Notes: generated by a model from the letters alone, not told the origin. A DNA stretch of 64,000 nt from JAMXLO01 sp963832895 (GCA_963832895.1 CAWHVQ010000018.1:1-64000); one strand, 5' to 3'. Counted from the stretch's first letter, positions 25,368 to 35,050 are shown. Program-made: numbers and translations.

Positions 25368-27416
25368 TTAGAGGTCGGCAACATCCGCCAGCGCCTCGTG
25401 TGCGGCGCGCACCACCGCCTCGGCGCTGATATCGAACTTCTTGTAGACGTCGGCGATCTTGCCGGAGGCGCCGAAGCCGTGCATGCCGACGAAGCGGCCT
25501 TCGAGGCCGATGTAGCGCTCCCAGCCCATCTCCACCGCCGCTTCCACCGCGACACGCGCACGGGTCGTGCCGAGAACCGCCTTCCTGTAGGCGGCGTCCT
25601 GCTCCTCGAAGAGCAGGCGGCACGGCATGGAGACAACCGCCGTCGGGATGCCTTCCTTCTGGAGAAGGTCCCGCGCCGCGACCGCAAGATGCAGTTCCGA
25701 GCCGGTGCTCAGGATGGTGAGCTTGCGCTCGCCGCCCTCGGCCTCCAGCAGAACATAGCCGCCCTTGGCCGACTTGTTCTCGTTGCCGGGTTTGCGACGG
25801 AGTAGTGGCATCGGCTGGCGGGACAGGGCGATGACGGCCGCCTGGCGCGGCGTGTCCAGGATCAACTCCCAGCACTCGGCGGTCTCGACCGGATCGCCCG
25901 GGCGATAGACCGCGAGGTGTGGGATGGCCCGCAACGCCGCGAGGTGCTCGATCGGCTGATGGGTCGGGCCATCCTCGCCGAGGCCGATCGAATCATGCGT
26001 CATGACGAAGATCGTCCGGATCTGCATGAGGGCGGCGAGGCGGATAGACGGGCGGCAGTAATCCGTGAAGCACAGGAAGGTGCCGCCGTAGGGGATCAGG
26101 CCGCCGTGCAGCGCGATGCCGTTCATGGCCGCGGCCATGCCGTGCTCGCGCACGCCGTAATGCATGTAGGTGCCGCTGTATTCGCCAGGCCTGATCTCGA
26201 TCATGCCCTTCGCCTTCGTATTGTTCGACGGCGTCAGGTCGGCAGAGCCTCCCAAAAGTTCCGGGATAGCGGCGGAGAGATGGTCGAGCACGGCGCCGCT
26301 CGCCGCACGGGTCGCCATGTCCTTGCCGCTCGCAATGAACCCGGCTCGGGCTGCCGCGATCGCCTTCTTCCAGTCAGCCGGCAACTCGCCGCCGTTGCGG
26401 CGCTCGAATTCGGAGCGGAGTTCGGCCGGCGCCCCCTTGGCGCGGTCGGCCCAGGCCATGCGGGCTGCGCGGCCTTTGGCGCCGATCTCGCGCCACTCGC
26501 GCAGAAGGTGCTCGGGGATCACGAACGGGGGCGAATCCCAGGCGAGGATTTTCCGCGCGCCGGCGATTTCCTCTTCTCCCGGCGCGTCGCTATGGGCCTT
26601 CTGGGTGCCGGCCCTGGTCGGGAAGCCGAAGCCGATGATGGTCTTGCAGGCGATCATGGACGGCTTGTCCGTCACGGCGCGGGCGGCAGTGATGGCTTCG
26701 CGGATCGCGTCGGTGTCGTGGCCGTCGATCTCCTGCACGTGCCAGCCGGAGGCGCGGAAGCGCTCGGCCTCGTTGTCGGAGACCGAGAGGCTGGTCGCGC
26801 CGTCGATCGAGATCGAGTTGTTATCCCAAAAGGCGATCAGACGGCCGAGCTTGTAGTGGCCCGCCATGGAGATCGCTTCCTGGCTGATGCCCTCCATCAG
26901 GCAGCCATCGCCCATGAAGACGTAGGTCCAGTGCTTGCACAGGTCGTCCCCGAATTTGGCGTTCAGGATGCGTTCGGCGAGGGCGAATCCCACTGAGTTC
27001 GCGATGCCCTGGCCGAGCGGGCCGGTCGTCGTCTCGATGCCGTCGGCGTGTTTGTATTCGGGGTGGCCGGCGGTCCGGCTGTCGACCTGGCGAAACCGCT
27101 TCAGCTCATCCAGCGTCAAATCCTTGACGCCGGTCAGGTACAGCAGGCCGTAGAGCAGCATCGAGCCGTGGCCGTTCGACAGGAGGAAGCGGTCGCGGTC
27201 GAACCAGTGCGGATCGGCCGCATCGAACTGCATGAAATCCTTGAAGAGAACAGTCGCGATGTCGGCCATGCCCATCGGTGCGCCAGGATGGCCGCTCTTG
27301 GCCTGCTGCACGGCATCCATGGAGAGAAACCGGATGCAGTCGGCCAAATCCCGCAGGTGCTTGTCGCGGGGCTTGGGGACCGTCTTGATCGCCGGAGTGG
27401 GCGTGACGTCAGCCAT
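25368..27416 (-). CDS. tkt: Transketolase
   Basis: A 682-residue thiamine-diphosphate enzyme moving two-carbon units between sugar phosphates in the pentose phosphate pathway or Calvin cycle. Visible motifs: AVQQAKSGHPGAPMGMADIA, the ThDP-binding GDGCLMEGISQEA, ending in DNNSIS near residues 150-190, SADLTPSNNTK, YGVREHGMAAAMNG (catalytic Glu) and HDSIGLGEDGPTHQPIEH. Start 27416 has AAGGAG upstream; the longer frame to 27500 has no such site. It is monocistronic here. It supplies the xylulose-5-phosphate used by the phosphoketolase encoded 10 kb away. Confidence 0.97.
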   Translation of the reverse strand: MADVTPTPAIKTVPKPRDKHLRDLADCIRFLSMDAVQQAKSGHPGAPMGMADIATVLFKDFMQFDAADPHWFDRDRFLLSNGHGSMLLYGLLYLTGVKDLTLDELKRFRQVDSRTAGHPEYKHADGIETTTGPLGQGIANSVGFALAERILNAKFGDDLCKHWTYVFMGDGCLMEGISQEAISMAGHYKLGRLIAFWDNNSISIDGATSLSVSDNEAERFRASGWHVQEIDGHDTDAIREAITAARAVTDKPSMIACKTIIGFGFPTRAGTQKAHSDAPGEEEIAGARKILAWDSPPFVIPEHLLREWREIGAKGRAARMAWADRAKGAPAELRSEFERRNGGELPADWKKAIAAARAGFIASGKDMATRAASGAVLDHLSAAIPELLGGSADLTPSNNTKAKGMIEIRPGEYSGTYMHYGVREHGMAAAMNGIALHGGLIPYGGTFLCFTDYCRPSIRLAALMQIRTIFVMTHDSIGLGEDGPTHQPIEHLAALRAIPHLAVYRPGDPVETAECWELILDTPRQAAVIALSRQPMPLLRRKPGNENKSAKGGYVLLEAEGGERKLTILSTGSELHLAVAARDLLQKEGIPTAVVSMPCRLLFEEQDAAYRKAVLGTTRARVAVEAAVEMGWERYIGLEGRFVGMHGFGASGKIADVYKKFDISAEAVVRAAHEALADVADL

Positions 27417-27906
27417 GATTGGAGGCTCCTTCTTCGCGAGATCGATCGGGTGAAGGGTGTGGCATGGCTTCGTGAGCACCGAAACCGTGTGCCGATTCAA
27501 CTCGAAAGCTTCACGCGGTCGTGTCCCCGATTGCCGAGACGAGGAGCCGCCGCATGACGAGGACGGCTGGAGAGACGCCCTTCCCGGCCAATATCACGGC
27601 CGTCAAGACGGGGTCCCCTCCTCTCCCGATACCGGACGTTCCTCACCTGCAACGGGTAATGCCCACTTACGCCTGATATGGGGGAGGCCGGACGTAGAGG
27701 TCTGCTATGCCCGGCCGTTCTGGCAAATGCCGCCGCTGCTGCAAAGCCGACATCGGTGGGCAGCGACATGGGTCTTGGTTGCGACGCTTCCGGCAATTTC
27801 GTTTGCCCTCGCCAGCAGATGCTTGGGTCGGCCTGAAACACGTGAGCTCGTCGAGCTGCACATTTCCCTCTTTCGTTCGGCCATGTGTCCGGCGCCGCGG
27901 CGCTGC
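27417..27906. other. Upstream region of transketolase
   Basis: About 490 bases with no supported gene. It should contain the transketolase promoter, reading leftward, and the end of the zinc-finger/oxidoreductase operon. No clear terminator hairpin is visible. Confidence 0.4.
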
Positions 27907-28176
27907 TTAGGCCGCGCGACTGTCGTCAAACAAACTATCCGATGGGTCGGCATCGAGCGGCGTCAATCGGGGATCGAAGCAGAAGCGTGTCCCGCAATAG
28001 GGACAGAGGACCGTGTCCGCCTCGCCCATGTCGATGTAGACGTGCGGGTGATTCTGGGGTGGGGACTTGCCGATGCACTTGAATTCCTTCACCCCAATGC
28101 GGATCTCGGGGATGCCGCGGTCGTACCTGAACTTCATCCGAGTGCGCTGGGCGTCACGTCGCGATTCCGTCGGCAT
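27907..28176 (-). CDS. CHCC-type zinc-finger protein
   Basis: An 89-residue protein with the zf-CHCC pattern: Cys in VKEFKCIGK, His in NHPHVYIDMG, then VLCPYCGTRFCFDP. This matches the small family related to the NDUFS6 subunit of respiratory complex I, which binds one zinc. ATG at 28176 leaves a 20-base gap to the upstream oxidoreductase gene, so the two are co-transcribed. The C-terminal 20 residues are acidic and not part of the domain. Its role here is unknown. Confidence 0.8.
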   Translation of the reverse strand: MPTESRRDAQRTRMKFRYDRGIPEIRIGVKEFKCIGKSPPQNHPHVYIDMGEADTVLCPYCGTRFCFDPRLTPLDADPSDSLFDDSRAA

Positions 28177-28195
28177 GAGTTTAAATTCACTGACA

Positions 28196-29881
28196 TCACA
28201 GTCTCCCAGCAATGATAGAGCACGCGGGCTTGTCGCCGGATTCCGCGAGGAACGCGTGAAGCGCCGCGACCACCTGCGCGCCTTCGCCAACGGCAGCGGC
28301 AACTCGCTTGACCGATCCCGAGCGCACGTCGCCGATCGCGAAGGCTCCGGGCAGGGTGGTTTCGAGCGGCCTCGGAATGTTCGCGCCCGTGCGGACAAAG
28401 CCGTTGTCATCAAGTGTCACACCCGACCCCGACAGCCATCCGGTATGCGGCTCGGCGCCGATGAACAGAAACAGATGTCGGATCGCGCGCGTTACTACTT
28501 CCCCGGATCGGTAAGAGCGACAGCGTATCGCCTCTAGAATGCCGGCCTGCCCTTCGAGAGCGTCGACCGTTGTCTGGGCCAGCACCTCGATGTTCGGAAT
28601 CGAGACAATGCGCGCGACCAGGTAGCGCGACATGCTTAAAGCCAGACTGGGACCACGAACGATCAGCCAAACCTTCGCCGCTTGGCTCGACAAATACACT
28701 GCGGCCTGGCCGGCGGAATTGCCTGCGCCGACCAGCGCCACCTCCTGCCCGGCACACAGCCGTCCCTCCAGCGGCGACGCCCAGTAGTGAACGGACGAGC
28801 CCTCGAAAGGTGCGAGATTGTCGACGTCGAGCCGGCGATACTGCGCACCCGTGGCAATGACCACGGAACGCGCGCGGACGTGTTCCTTGTTGGCGAGCGT
28901 GAGCAAAAAGCGTCCGCCTTTCAAAGCCGTCTGGGCCTGCAAGGTCTGGACCTCATCGGGGATCGCCATGTCGACCCCGAATTTCTGGGCCTGGTTAAAC
29001 GCGCGCGCCATCAGGGCGATACCGGTGATCCCGGTCGGGAAGCCCAGATAATTCTCGATCCGCGCCGACGCGCCAGCTTGACCGCCGAACGCGCGACAAT
29101 CCAGCACCAGCACCGAGAGACCCTCGGAGGCTGCGTAAACCGAGGCGGCGAGGCCCGCCGGACCGGCGCCGACGATGACCACGTCATAAATCTTGTTCGG
29201 ATCGATCGGCCCGACGAGTCCAAGGCTACGGGCAAGCCGGTCTTCGCTGGGATTTCGCAGCAGTTCGCCGCTGGGGCACAGAACGATTGGCAATTCGCTG
29301 GGTTTGATGTGGAAGCGCTCGATCAGTGCTTGCGCACATGGATCAGTCTCTGGGTCCAGGCGCTGGTGCGGATGCCCGTTGCGGGCAAGAAATCCTTCGA
29401 GCCGCAGAACATCGGCATGAGCAGCGCCGCCGACAATCACCGGCCCGCCAGCTCCGGTTTCGAGTAAACCTACACGACGCAGGATTAGGGCGCGCATAAT
29501 TCGCTCGCCAAGTTCGGCTTCTTCCACCAGAAGATCGCGCAGCCGCCGCGGCGGAATGAGTAGCGTCTCGACCGCCCCTACAGCACTGGCGTCGATCAGG
29601 GATGGCCGGCCCGAGAGCTGGGCCAGCTCTCCCATGAACGAGCCCGGACCATGGGTTACGATGAGCTCCGAGTGCCCCAGTCCACGTTGACTGGCATCGA
29701 TTTGCCCCTCCACGATGATGAAGGCGCCCGGGGCGATTTCGCCGGTGGTGACGATGCGTTCGCCTGACGCGTAAGCCTTGCGTTCACCGAACCGCGCCAG
29801 TCGCTCGATATCTACCGGCTCCAGGACAGGGAACATCTGATCATGTCGGGCTTCGATCAACGGGGGCACAGACTGCGGCAT
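28196..29881 (-). CDS. Cyclic-nucleotide-binding domain fused to thioredoxin-reductase-like flavoprotein
   Basis: Protein of 561 residues. Residues about 10-135 form a cNMP-binding/Crp-like sensor (YASGERIVTTGEIAPGAFII, GPGSFMGELAQLSGRPS) without a DNA-binding helix. After a linker comes a thioredoxin-like stretch (about 145-215). The flavoprotein starts at VVIVGAGPAGLAASVYAA (about 235), has GGQAGASARIENYLGFP, the second Rossmann motif VALVGAGNSAGQAAVYLSS and FAIGDVRSGSVKRVAAAVGE. The redox CxxC of thioredoxin reductase is absent: the position reads HYWASPLEGRLC. It is probably a sensor-gated FAD/NAD(P)H reductase with a different acceptor. Confidence 0.9.
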   Translation of the reverse strand: MPQSVPPLIEARHDQMFPVLEPVDIERLARFGERKAYASGERIVTTGEIAPGAFIIVEGQIDASQRGLGHSELIVTHGPGSFMGELAQLSGRPSLIDASAVGAVETLLIPPRRLRDLLVEEAELGERIMRALILRRVGLLETGAGGPVIVGGAAHADVLRLEGFLARNGHPHQRLDPETDPCAQALIERFHIKPSELPIVLCPSGELLRNPSEDRLARSLGLVGPIDPNKIYDVVIVGAGPAGLAASVYAASEGLSVLVLDCRAFGGQAGASARIENYLGFPTGITGIALMARAFNQAQKFGVDMAIPDEVQTLQAQTALKGGRFLLTLANKEHVRARSVVIATGAQYRRLDVDNLAPFEGSSVHYWASPLEGRLCAGQEVALVGAGNSAGQAAVYLSSQAAKVWLIVRGPSLALSMSRYLVARIVSIPNIEVLAQTTVDALEGQAGILEAIRCRSYRSGEVVTRAIRHLFLFIGAEPHTGWLSGSGVTLDDNGFVRTGANIPRPLETTLPGAFAIGDVRSGSVKRVAAAVGEGAQVVAALHAFLAESGDKPACSIIAGRL

Positions 29882-29948
29882 GGTTTTCCCTCACGGGCTC
29901 AAAGAAACTTGGGTCCCAAAATCGCGACCCAAGGGTTGCCGTAGATAT

Positions 29949-30904
29949 CTACTGCTTGCCGGCCGCTCTGCGCCGTCTCCCAGTCATCAGATAGATATTT
30001 GCCCGGGGCTCAAAGAGAGGATCGGCTGAGGTCTCGATGCCATCCACGCGAGGGATAGGATCGAAGATGATGTGCTGTTGTTCGCCAGCGTTGTTCGGGG
30101 CAATGTCCGTCAAACTGATTTCGCCAAAGGTGAGCTGAGGACGATCCTCAGGCCAGCGGACGGTAGCATCATCGACGGTGTCGCCGTCTTCGGCCACTTG
30201 CACGGAGAAGCGGAACCTAACCGGTTCCTTCGCCGTCCGCGCCTTGAGCTCGTCGAAGAGGAAGTTTGGCTCCTGCGCTACCGCTCCAGCCGCATCCAGA
30301 TATTCATTGCCCGCTACCGGCAGCACCCGATAGCGGCCGTACCGACTTACGCCACCCGCGTTGGTGAACTTGAAAGCCGATACCGCGAAAAACGACTCCT
30401 TCGCAAAGCTTATTGGGATCGGTTTGGGGGTTTGCACAAATGCTAGGGCCGCGGGATGCGCGCGAAGGAACTGCTCGATCGGATTAGGGTGCGGTCCCGC
30501 GGGATCGGTGGCGATCAACGCGTTGAGAAACTCCAGGAACCCTTCCGCAGTTCGAGCCGGGAAGGTGTCGACCGAATTAGCGACGATATCCGTATGGACA
30601 TGGTCGGCAAGATGGAAGCGAATGGCGCAACCGCGCGGGCTGGCACCCTGAGGGTCGTTGTCGGGAATGGTCGGAATTCCCGCGAAGTTCGAAAACCGCA
30701 CCGTCACCGGGGTGGAATTCCGCTGGATATGGGGGCGCGCGTGAGAGAGGCGGCTTCCGATGATGGCGTAAACACGCCATTTAGAAGGATGCCCTTAGCA
30801 TGAGCAGGTCTGAACCCCGGGTGAACACCGCCATCGACTTTGTCAAATCGTTCGATGATGTCTCGGCTAAGCGTCAGTAGTTTCTCGTCCGTAGTTAGGG
30901 GCAT
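29949..30904 (-). pseudogene. Catalase-family heme peroxidase, frameshifted in a C-run
   Basis: The N-terminal frame starts at 30904 (MPLTTDEKLLTLSRDIIERF) and holds the His region PAHAKGILLNGVFTPS. It leaves phase at a run of five C at about 30733. The rest (VRFSNFAGIPTIPDNDPQGA, RGCAIRFHLADHVHTDIVA, then FKFTNAGGVSRYGRYRV) is in the next frame to 29949. One missing C explains the break. Repaired length, about 318 residues, fits the short catalase-related peroxidases that reduce peroxides with heme. No signal peptide is obvious from this start. Confidence 0.85.
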
Positions 30905-31147
30905 GCTCGGATCCGCCGTTCTGTTTTCGTTCAGGTCTGGGTTGAAAATGCCACTTGATGAGCATTCCAAGCGGAGTAAGCGGCCCAACGGGCATCAGCT
31001 CGAAGGTCAGAAGGTTCGCCTGGCCGAGCCGCTTTCGGCCAACTCCAGTCATTGTCCGCATTACCGGCAGTGGGCGCAATGACAGCCTCTGGCGAGGCTG
31101 CGATCGAAGCCATTGATCTAGCCTAGAATGTATTGATCCACTGGACT

Positions 31148-31939
31148 CTACCGAGCCCGCTTTTCCATTGCACTGGAGCCCAGAAGCTCGGGCCGGTATT
31201 CGAAGTGCATTGTGTCAAAATGCGCCCAGCGGCCGCCCCAGATGAAACCGTGTCGCTCGAAGATGGCGACAATGTCGGAAGGGACGTGATTCACGTATGC
31301 TGTGTAGCCGCCGGCAGCTCGATGCCACAGCCAGTAGTCGGCAAGGGCTGGGTTGATATCAATGGCCGCGCCCCAGCCGTGCATGCTAGTCTGGCCAGTA
31401 TCAGCAACTTGCCGACAAACATAGGTGCCGCCTACCGGGTAAAGATATTTCTTGTCATCCGCGGACAGTTCGTCGAGTTCGTGCGAGATCGCTGACAACT
31501 TCCGATCGACCTCGTTCACCGAGGTGATGTAAACGACATGGCCCCATGTGTTCGGCAACCAGACCAGGGGCACAAGCCTCGGTGTCACCTGCCCCTTCCT
31601 GCAGTCGCCATATATCTTGTCGAAGAACGCTGCGTTGCGAACGCGGCCTGGATCCTGTTGCGGCGCCGACGGAAGTGGTTCACCCGAGGGATACGGTAGC
31701 CGCATCTGATCGAGGATGGAGCCGTGGCGAAACTGCTCCTCCATACGTTTGTCTGGATGCCCGTCGTCCACCGGCATGCGGCTACCGTCACGCCAGATCA
31801 GGTCAATGCCGTCGAAACCGGCGAGGACACCCGGGTAGGCGCGCAGCAGGTCGTCCGCTGAGCTTGCAAAGCTCGCAGCCGAGGTGACCAGCAGCAACGA
31901 CGTGATCGCGGCGCGACGGCTCCATCGGCCGACAGTCAA
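31148..31939 (-). CDS. M15-family D-Ala-D-Ala carboxypeptidase-like protein
   Basis: A 263-residue protein with an N-terminal signal peptide (RWSRRAAITSLLLVTSAASF) and an M15 zinc peptidase domain. Zinc and catalytic residues appear in TSMHGWGAAIDIN (His and Asp) and HFDTMHFEYRPE (Glu/Asp and His). The family trims peptidoglycan peptides in the periplasm. The start is TTG at 31939, which overlaps the stop of the upstream serine hydrolase (TTGA), so the two are translationally coupled. Both act on or near the cell wall, giving a plausible joint role in muropeptide turnover. Confidence 0.85.
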   Translation of the reverse strand: MTVGRWSRRAAITSLLLVTSAASFASSADDLLRAYPGVLAGFDGIDLIWRDGSRMPVDDGHPDKRMEEQFRHGSILDQMRLPYPSGEPLPSAPQQDPGRVRNAAFFDKIYGDCRKGQVTPRLVPLVWLPNTWGHVVYITSVNEVDRKLSAISHELDELSADDKKYLYPVGGTYVCRQVADTGQTSMHGWGAAIDINPALADYWLWHRAAGGYTAYVNHVPSDIVAIFERHGFIWGGRWAHFDTMHFEYRPELLGSSAMEKRAR

Positions 31940-32934
31940 GACACTTGACCAACGATCAGATCACCGACCTTGCGGCGCAGCGTGTCGATCCCGGTGTCCC
32001 GATGGCGCGTTGGATGCACGCGGTTGGTCAGCAATGTCCACGCCAGCCCCCGCGCAAAGTCGATCCAGACACCAGTGCCGGTGAATCCGGTGTGACCGAT
32101 GGTCGCCTCCGAACAGGCGTTGCCACCGGACCATCCTTCATGTCGCGCCTCCCACCCCAAACAGCGTGTTGCCGTTTGTCGCGTACGGAGTTCGGATAGC
32201 CACGGACCAACGCCTCCCAGGAGACGCTGAGCCTCATCGAGGACCCCGTCGATCGTCCCGAAAAGGCCGGCGTGGCCTCCAGCGCCGCCAAGCGCGAAAG
32301 CATTCTCGTCGTGCACTTCGCCGCGTATCACACGGCCACGCCACGTGCAGTGCTCGGTCGCCGCGGTCTCCGATGCCTCTGGATGCCAAGTCAATCCTGG
32401 GGGTAAATCCAGATCGGTCAGCTTGCATGCCTTCAGCCGCTCGATCGCGATACCCAGCAGCATGAAGTTGATGTCGGAATAGACGGGTGGACCTGCCTGC
32501 CAAGCGCGCTGAAGAATGAAGGCACGCGCGGTATTCGGGTCGAGCCCATAGGTGTAGAGCGGCTCGACGGCGGGTAGGTGGGTCTGGTGACTCAGGCATT
32601 CACGGAACGTCAGGCGGCGCTCGGGGGCGTCCTCATGGTATTGCCGCAGGTCTGGAATGGCTCTGGTCAGTGGACAGTCAAGCGTGATGTCGCCCCGAGA
32701 TACGAGGTGCAGGATGCTTGGCGTCGTGAGCAGTACCTTGGTCAGCGACGCGAGATCGAACCACGTCGCGCGACCGAGCGGCACTGGATACGGTTCGCGC
32801 TGTGCCAGGCCGAACACCTCTACCGCGCGATCGCCGGCTGTCGTCACGACGCCGAGTGCCGCGCCCGGTATCTGAGTAGGAACCGCCTGGACAACAGGCG
32901 CTACCGCGGCGGCGAGGATGTGGGCAGCGGTCAC
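31936..32934 (-). CDS. Serine hydrolase of the beta-lactamase/DD-peptidase fold
   Basis: A penicillin-binding-type serine hydrolase. SxxK is in FDLASLTKVLLTTP, the second motif in PPVYSDINFMLLG (YxN), and the third in TIGHTGFTGTGVW (HTG). It resembles class C beta-lactamase-like esterases and D-aminopeptidases. GTG at 32934 is chosen because the only earlier in-frame start, TTG 32991, would overlap the start region of the divergent lipoprotein gene and leave no promoter; this start is uncertain. No clear signal peptide is seen from either start. It is coupled to the M15 peptidase. Confidence 0.8.
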   Translation of the reverse strand: MTAAHILAAAVAPVVQAVPTQIPGAALGVVTTAGDRAVEVFGLAQREPYPVPLGRATWFDLASLTKVLLTTPSILHLVSRGDITLDCPLTRAIPDLRQYHEDAPERRLTFRECLSHQTHLPAVEPLYTYGLDPNTARAFILQRAWQAGPPVYSDINFMLLGIAIERLKACKLTDLDLPPGLTWHPEASETAATEHCTWRGRVIRGEVHDENAFALGGAGGHAGLFGTIDGVLDEAQRLLGGVGPWLSELRTRQTATRCLGWEARHEGWSGGNACSEATIGHTGFTGTGVWIDFARGLAWTLLTNRVHPTRHRDTGIDTLRRKVGDLIVGQVS

Positions 32935-33012
32935 ACGGGACGTCCGTATGGCGATGGGGTTTTGCGAATTATCACATATTCGGTCATGCAAAGGGAGCCT
33001 ATACTGTTTTGC

Positions 33013-33864
33013 GTGCGCCCGTTGATCCGATCATCCTACGCTTTGATATTATTTCTGACGGGGTGCAACGCCAACACGGCGATTGTTGAGGATGCCGACG
33101 TTAAGCCGGCAGGTGCTCGGTTCATCGCCGAGGCGGGACATTCGCCGCCATTTGCCCGCGCGCCCTATGAGGCGTTCCGCCGCGCGGAGGCGGTCGCAAT
33201 CGCCGTGCAGGAATGGCGCCTGTTTGGCGAGCACGTGGACGACGACCCGCCGCCTCCCGGCGGCTTCGATCCGGCGCCTGGCGACGACCCCGCGCGTGTT
33301 CCCGGACACTGGGAGAGGATCGGAGAGTATTGGTGGCTCGGCCAGGATGTCGATCGTCGTGAATCAGCGTGGACAGGGATGCATGATGAAAATGGCAACG
33401 AAATCGACGCGAGCCGCGACGACTACTATGCATGGTCGGCCGCATTCATCAGCTATGTCATGAGGACGGCCGGGGCCGGAGCACGCTTCCCCTACTCGCC
33501 GTCGCACTACGTCTACATCAACATCGCCAAGGAAATGAAACTGGGCCGCACGTCGGGGTGGGCGCTGGTGGCCGAGCGGGTGAACGAGTACGCACCGGCG
33601 CTAGGTGACCTCATCTGTTATTCGCGCGAACAGCACAAGTTGACGTACGAGAAGCTGCCGCGGCGGCGGTTCATCGGGCATTGCGATATCGTTGTTGCTC
33701 GGGACAAGGCGCAGATCAGCGTCATTGGTGGCAATGTCGATCATGCCGTCACAATGAAGCATGTGCCAGTCACCACCGATGGTCGGCTGGCCGACGCCGA
33801 CGGCCAAGTGCTTGACACGCGCTATTCTTGGTTCGTCGTTCTCAGAATCCTTTATAATCGTTAG
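33013..33864 (+). CDS. DUF2272 lipoprotein
   Basis: From GTG 33013 the protein begins VRPLIRSSYALILFLTGC, a short lipoprotein signal with Cys for lipid attachment, so it should be anchored in the outer membrane. ATG at 32986 is an alternative start. The body has the DUF2272 pattern: DDYYAWSAAFISYVMRTAGA, then FPYSPSHYVYINIAKEM, APALGDLICYSRE, FIGHCDIVVARD. Its Cys and His residues resemble those of NlpC/P60 or CHAP amidases, so a wall-hydrolase role is possible. It is divergent from the cell-wall peptidase pair. Confidence 0.8.
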   Translation: MRPLIRSSYALILFLTGCNANTAIVEDADVKPAGARFIAEAGHSPPFARAPYEAFRRAEAVAIAVQEWRLFGEHVDDDPPPPGGFDPAPGDDPARVPGHWERIGEYWWLGQDVDRRESAWTGMHDENGNEIDASRDDYYAWSAAFISYVMRTAGAGARFPYSPSHYVYINIAKEMKLGRTSGWALVAERVNEYAPALGDLICYSREQHKLTYEKLPRRRFIGHCDIVVARDKAQISVIGGNVDHAVTMKHVPVTTDGRLADADGQVLDTRYSWFVVLRILYNR

Positions 33865-34584
33865 TCGGCTCCTGCTGCCGGGCTGCCGACAGCCAAATCG
33901 GCAGCAATGCGCAACGACACTCCGCCGATCTTCGCGAGGGTTCGTTCGGCGACGGTTTCCCGATGCGGTTCCAGTGTGGTGGGCTCTGTCGTTTGGCGCC
34001 GCGCGTCCGTAACGCTTCACGTGTGCTAACAGGCCGTTGACAAAACGCCTGTCGGTCCGAGTGAAGCAACATCGAATCGCGCCTCGGCTCCTCGACGCAC
34101 AAGGGAGTCGCATCTACGGCCCGTGGGATTCCTTTGTTGCTTAAAGTGAGCGTCCATCGACTTTGTCAACGGGCTGCTAAGCGATAATGTTTGCGCCTCA
34201 ATCGACGGACATCGCGCGCCTGTGATGCGCCTAACCAGCGAGGTGGCGATAAGCTCAGGCGAAACCGACGTCCCATGATGTCATCCAGCCACTCCATCTT
34301 GGGTATCACCCTGGCGCTCCAGATATTGAGCGACAAATACGCGAACCGTGTACCAAAAGTACCCAGCGGCGGTTCGTGCCGAAAGGGCATGGCTTTTGCC
34401 GATGTAGACTGAAACGCCAGCTCGTCAATAAGATACGAGATAGACTGGAGGTCCTAGCTGGCATCCGCTGCCACCAAAGCGCCTGCAGGGGGCCATTTCG
34501 ACCGGACCTGGGAGCAACCGGAGGGCTTACGTGAAGGTGCAACGTCATCGGTAGGGCGGCAGAGTACAGCAACAGGAGTGACGC
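33865..34584. other. Intergenic region with a MITE-like element
   Basis: About 720 bases without a supported gene. It contains the inverted-repeat element at 34026-34181 and, at the right, the leader and AGGAG ribosome binding site of rpiB. A minus-strand frame at 34166-34390 is unlike any family I know. Confidence 0.5.
34026..34181. repeat. MITE-like element with inverted ends
   Basis: The left end ctaacaggccgttgacaaaa and the reverse complement of the right end, ttagcagcccgttgacaaag, match at about 16 of 21 positions. The interior has a second inverted pair (gaagcaaca near 34063, tgttgctt near 34136). There is no coding capacity at about 156 bases, the size of a miniature element mobilised in trans. 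Confidence 0.5.
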
Positions 34585-35043
34585 ATGCGCGTCGGCATTG
34601 CCTCGGATCACGGAGGGTTTGACCTGAAACAGGAAGTAATCGAGCAGCTCCGTAAGGCCGGTCACGATATCATCGATTTCGGCGCGAACAGCCTGAGCCA
34701 GGATGATGACTATCCGGACTTCGTCATCCCGCTTGGACACGCCGTTGCGGTCGGCCAGGTCGAGCGTGGTGTGGCGATCTGCGGCAGCGGTGTTGGCGCA
34801 TCGGTCTGTGCCAACAAGCTTCCCGGTGTCCGGGCCGCGCTGATCCACGATCATTTCTCGGCGCGGCAGGGGGTCGAGGACGATCACATGAACATCCTGT
34901 GTATGGGCGGCCGGACCGTAGGAGTGGCAGTCGCCTGGGACCTGGTTCAGACCTTTCTCGCCGCTCAGTTCAGCCAGGCCGATCGGCACTTGCGTCGGCT
35001 GAGCAAGGTGGCGTCCCTGGAAGCCGCAACAGGCACAAGATAG
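34585..35043 (+). CDS. rpiB: Ribose-5-phosphate isomerase B-type enzyme
   Basis: A 152-residue RpiB/LacAB-family isomerase interconverting ribose- and ribulose-5-phosphate. It shows RVGIASDHGGFDLKQEVIEQ at the N-terminus, DDYPDFVIPLGHAV, the anion-binding loop GVAICGSGVGASVCANKLPG with the active-site Cys, and RAALIHDHFSARQGVEDDHM. An AGGAG site lies 7 bases before the ATG. It is followed after 7 bases by the GH65 phosphorylase gene, which places it in a sugar-phosphate operon with phosphoketolase and a beta-phosphoglucomutase-like protein. Confidence 0.92.
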   Translation: MRVGIASDHGGFDLKQEVIEQLRKAGHDIIDFGANSLSQDDDYPDFVIPLGHAVAVGQVERGVAICGSGVGASVCANKLPGVRAALIHDHFSARQGVEDDHMNILCMGGRTVGVAVAWDLVQTFLAAQFSQADRHLRRLSKVASLEAATGTR

Positions 35044-35050
35044 GAACGCG

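Noticed and set aside
34166..34390. Minus-strand frame beginning MPFRHEPPLGTFGTRF
   Set aside because: It overlaps the MITE-like right end, has no recognisable domain and no ribosome site.
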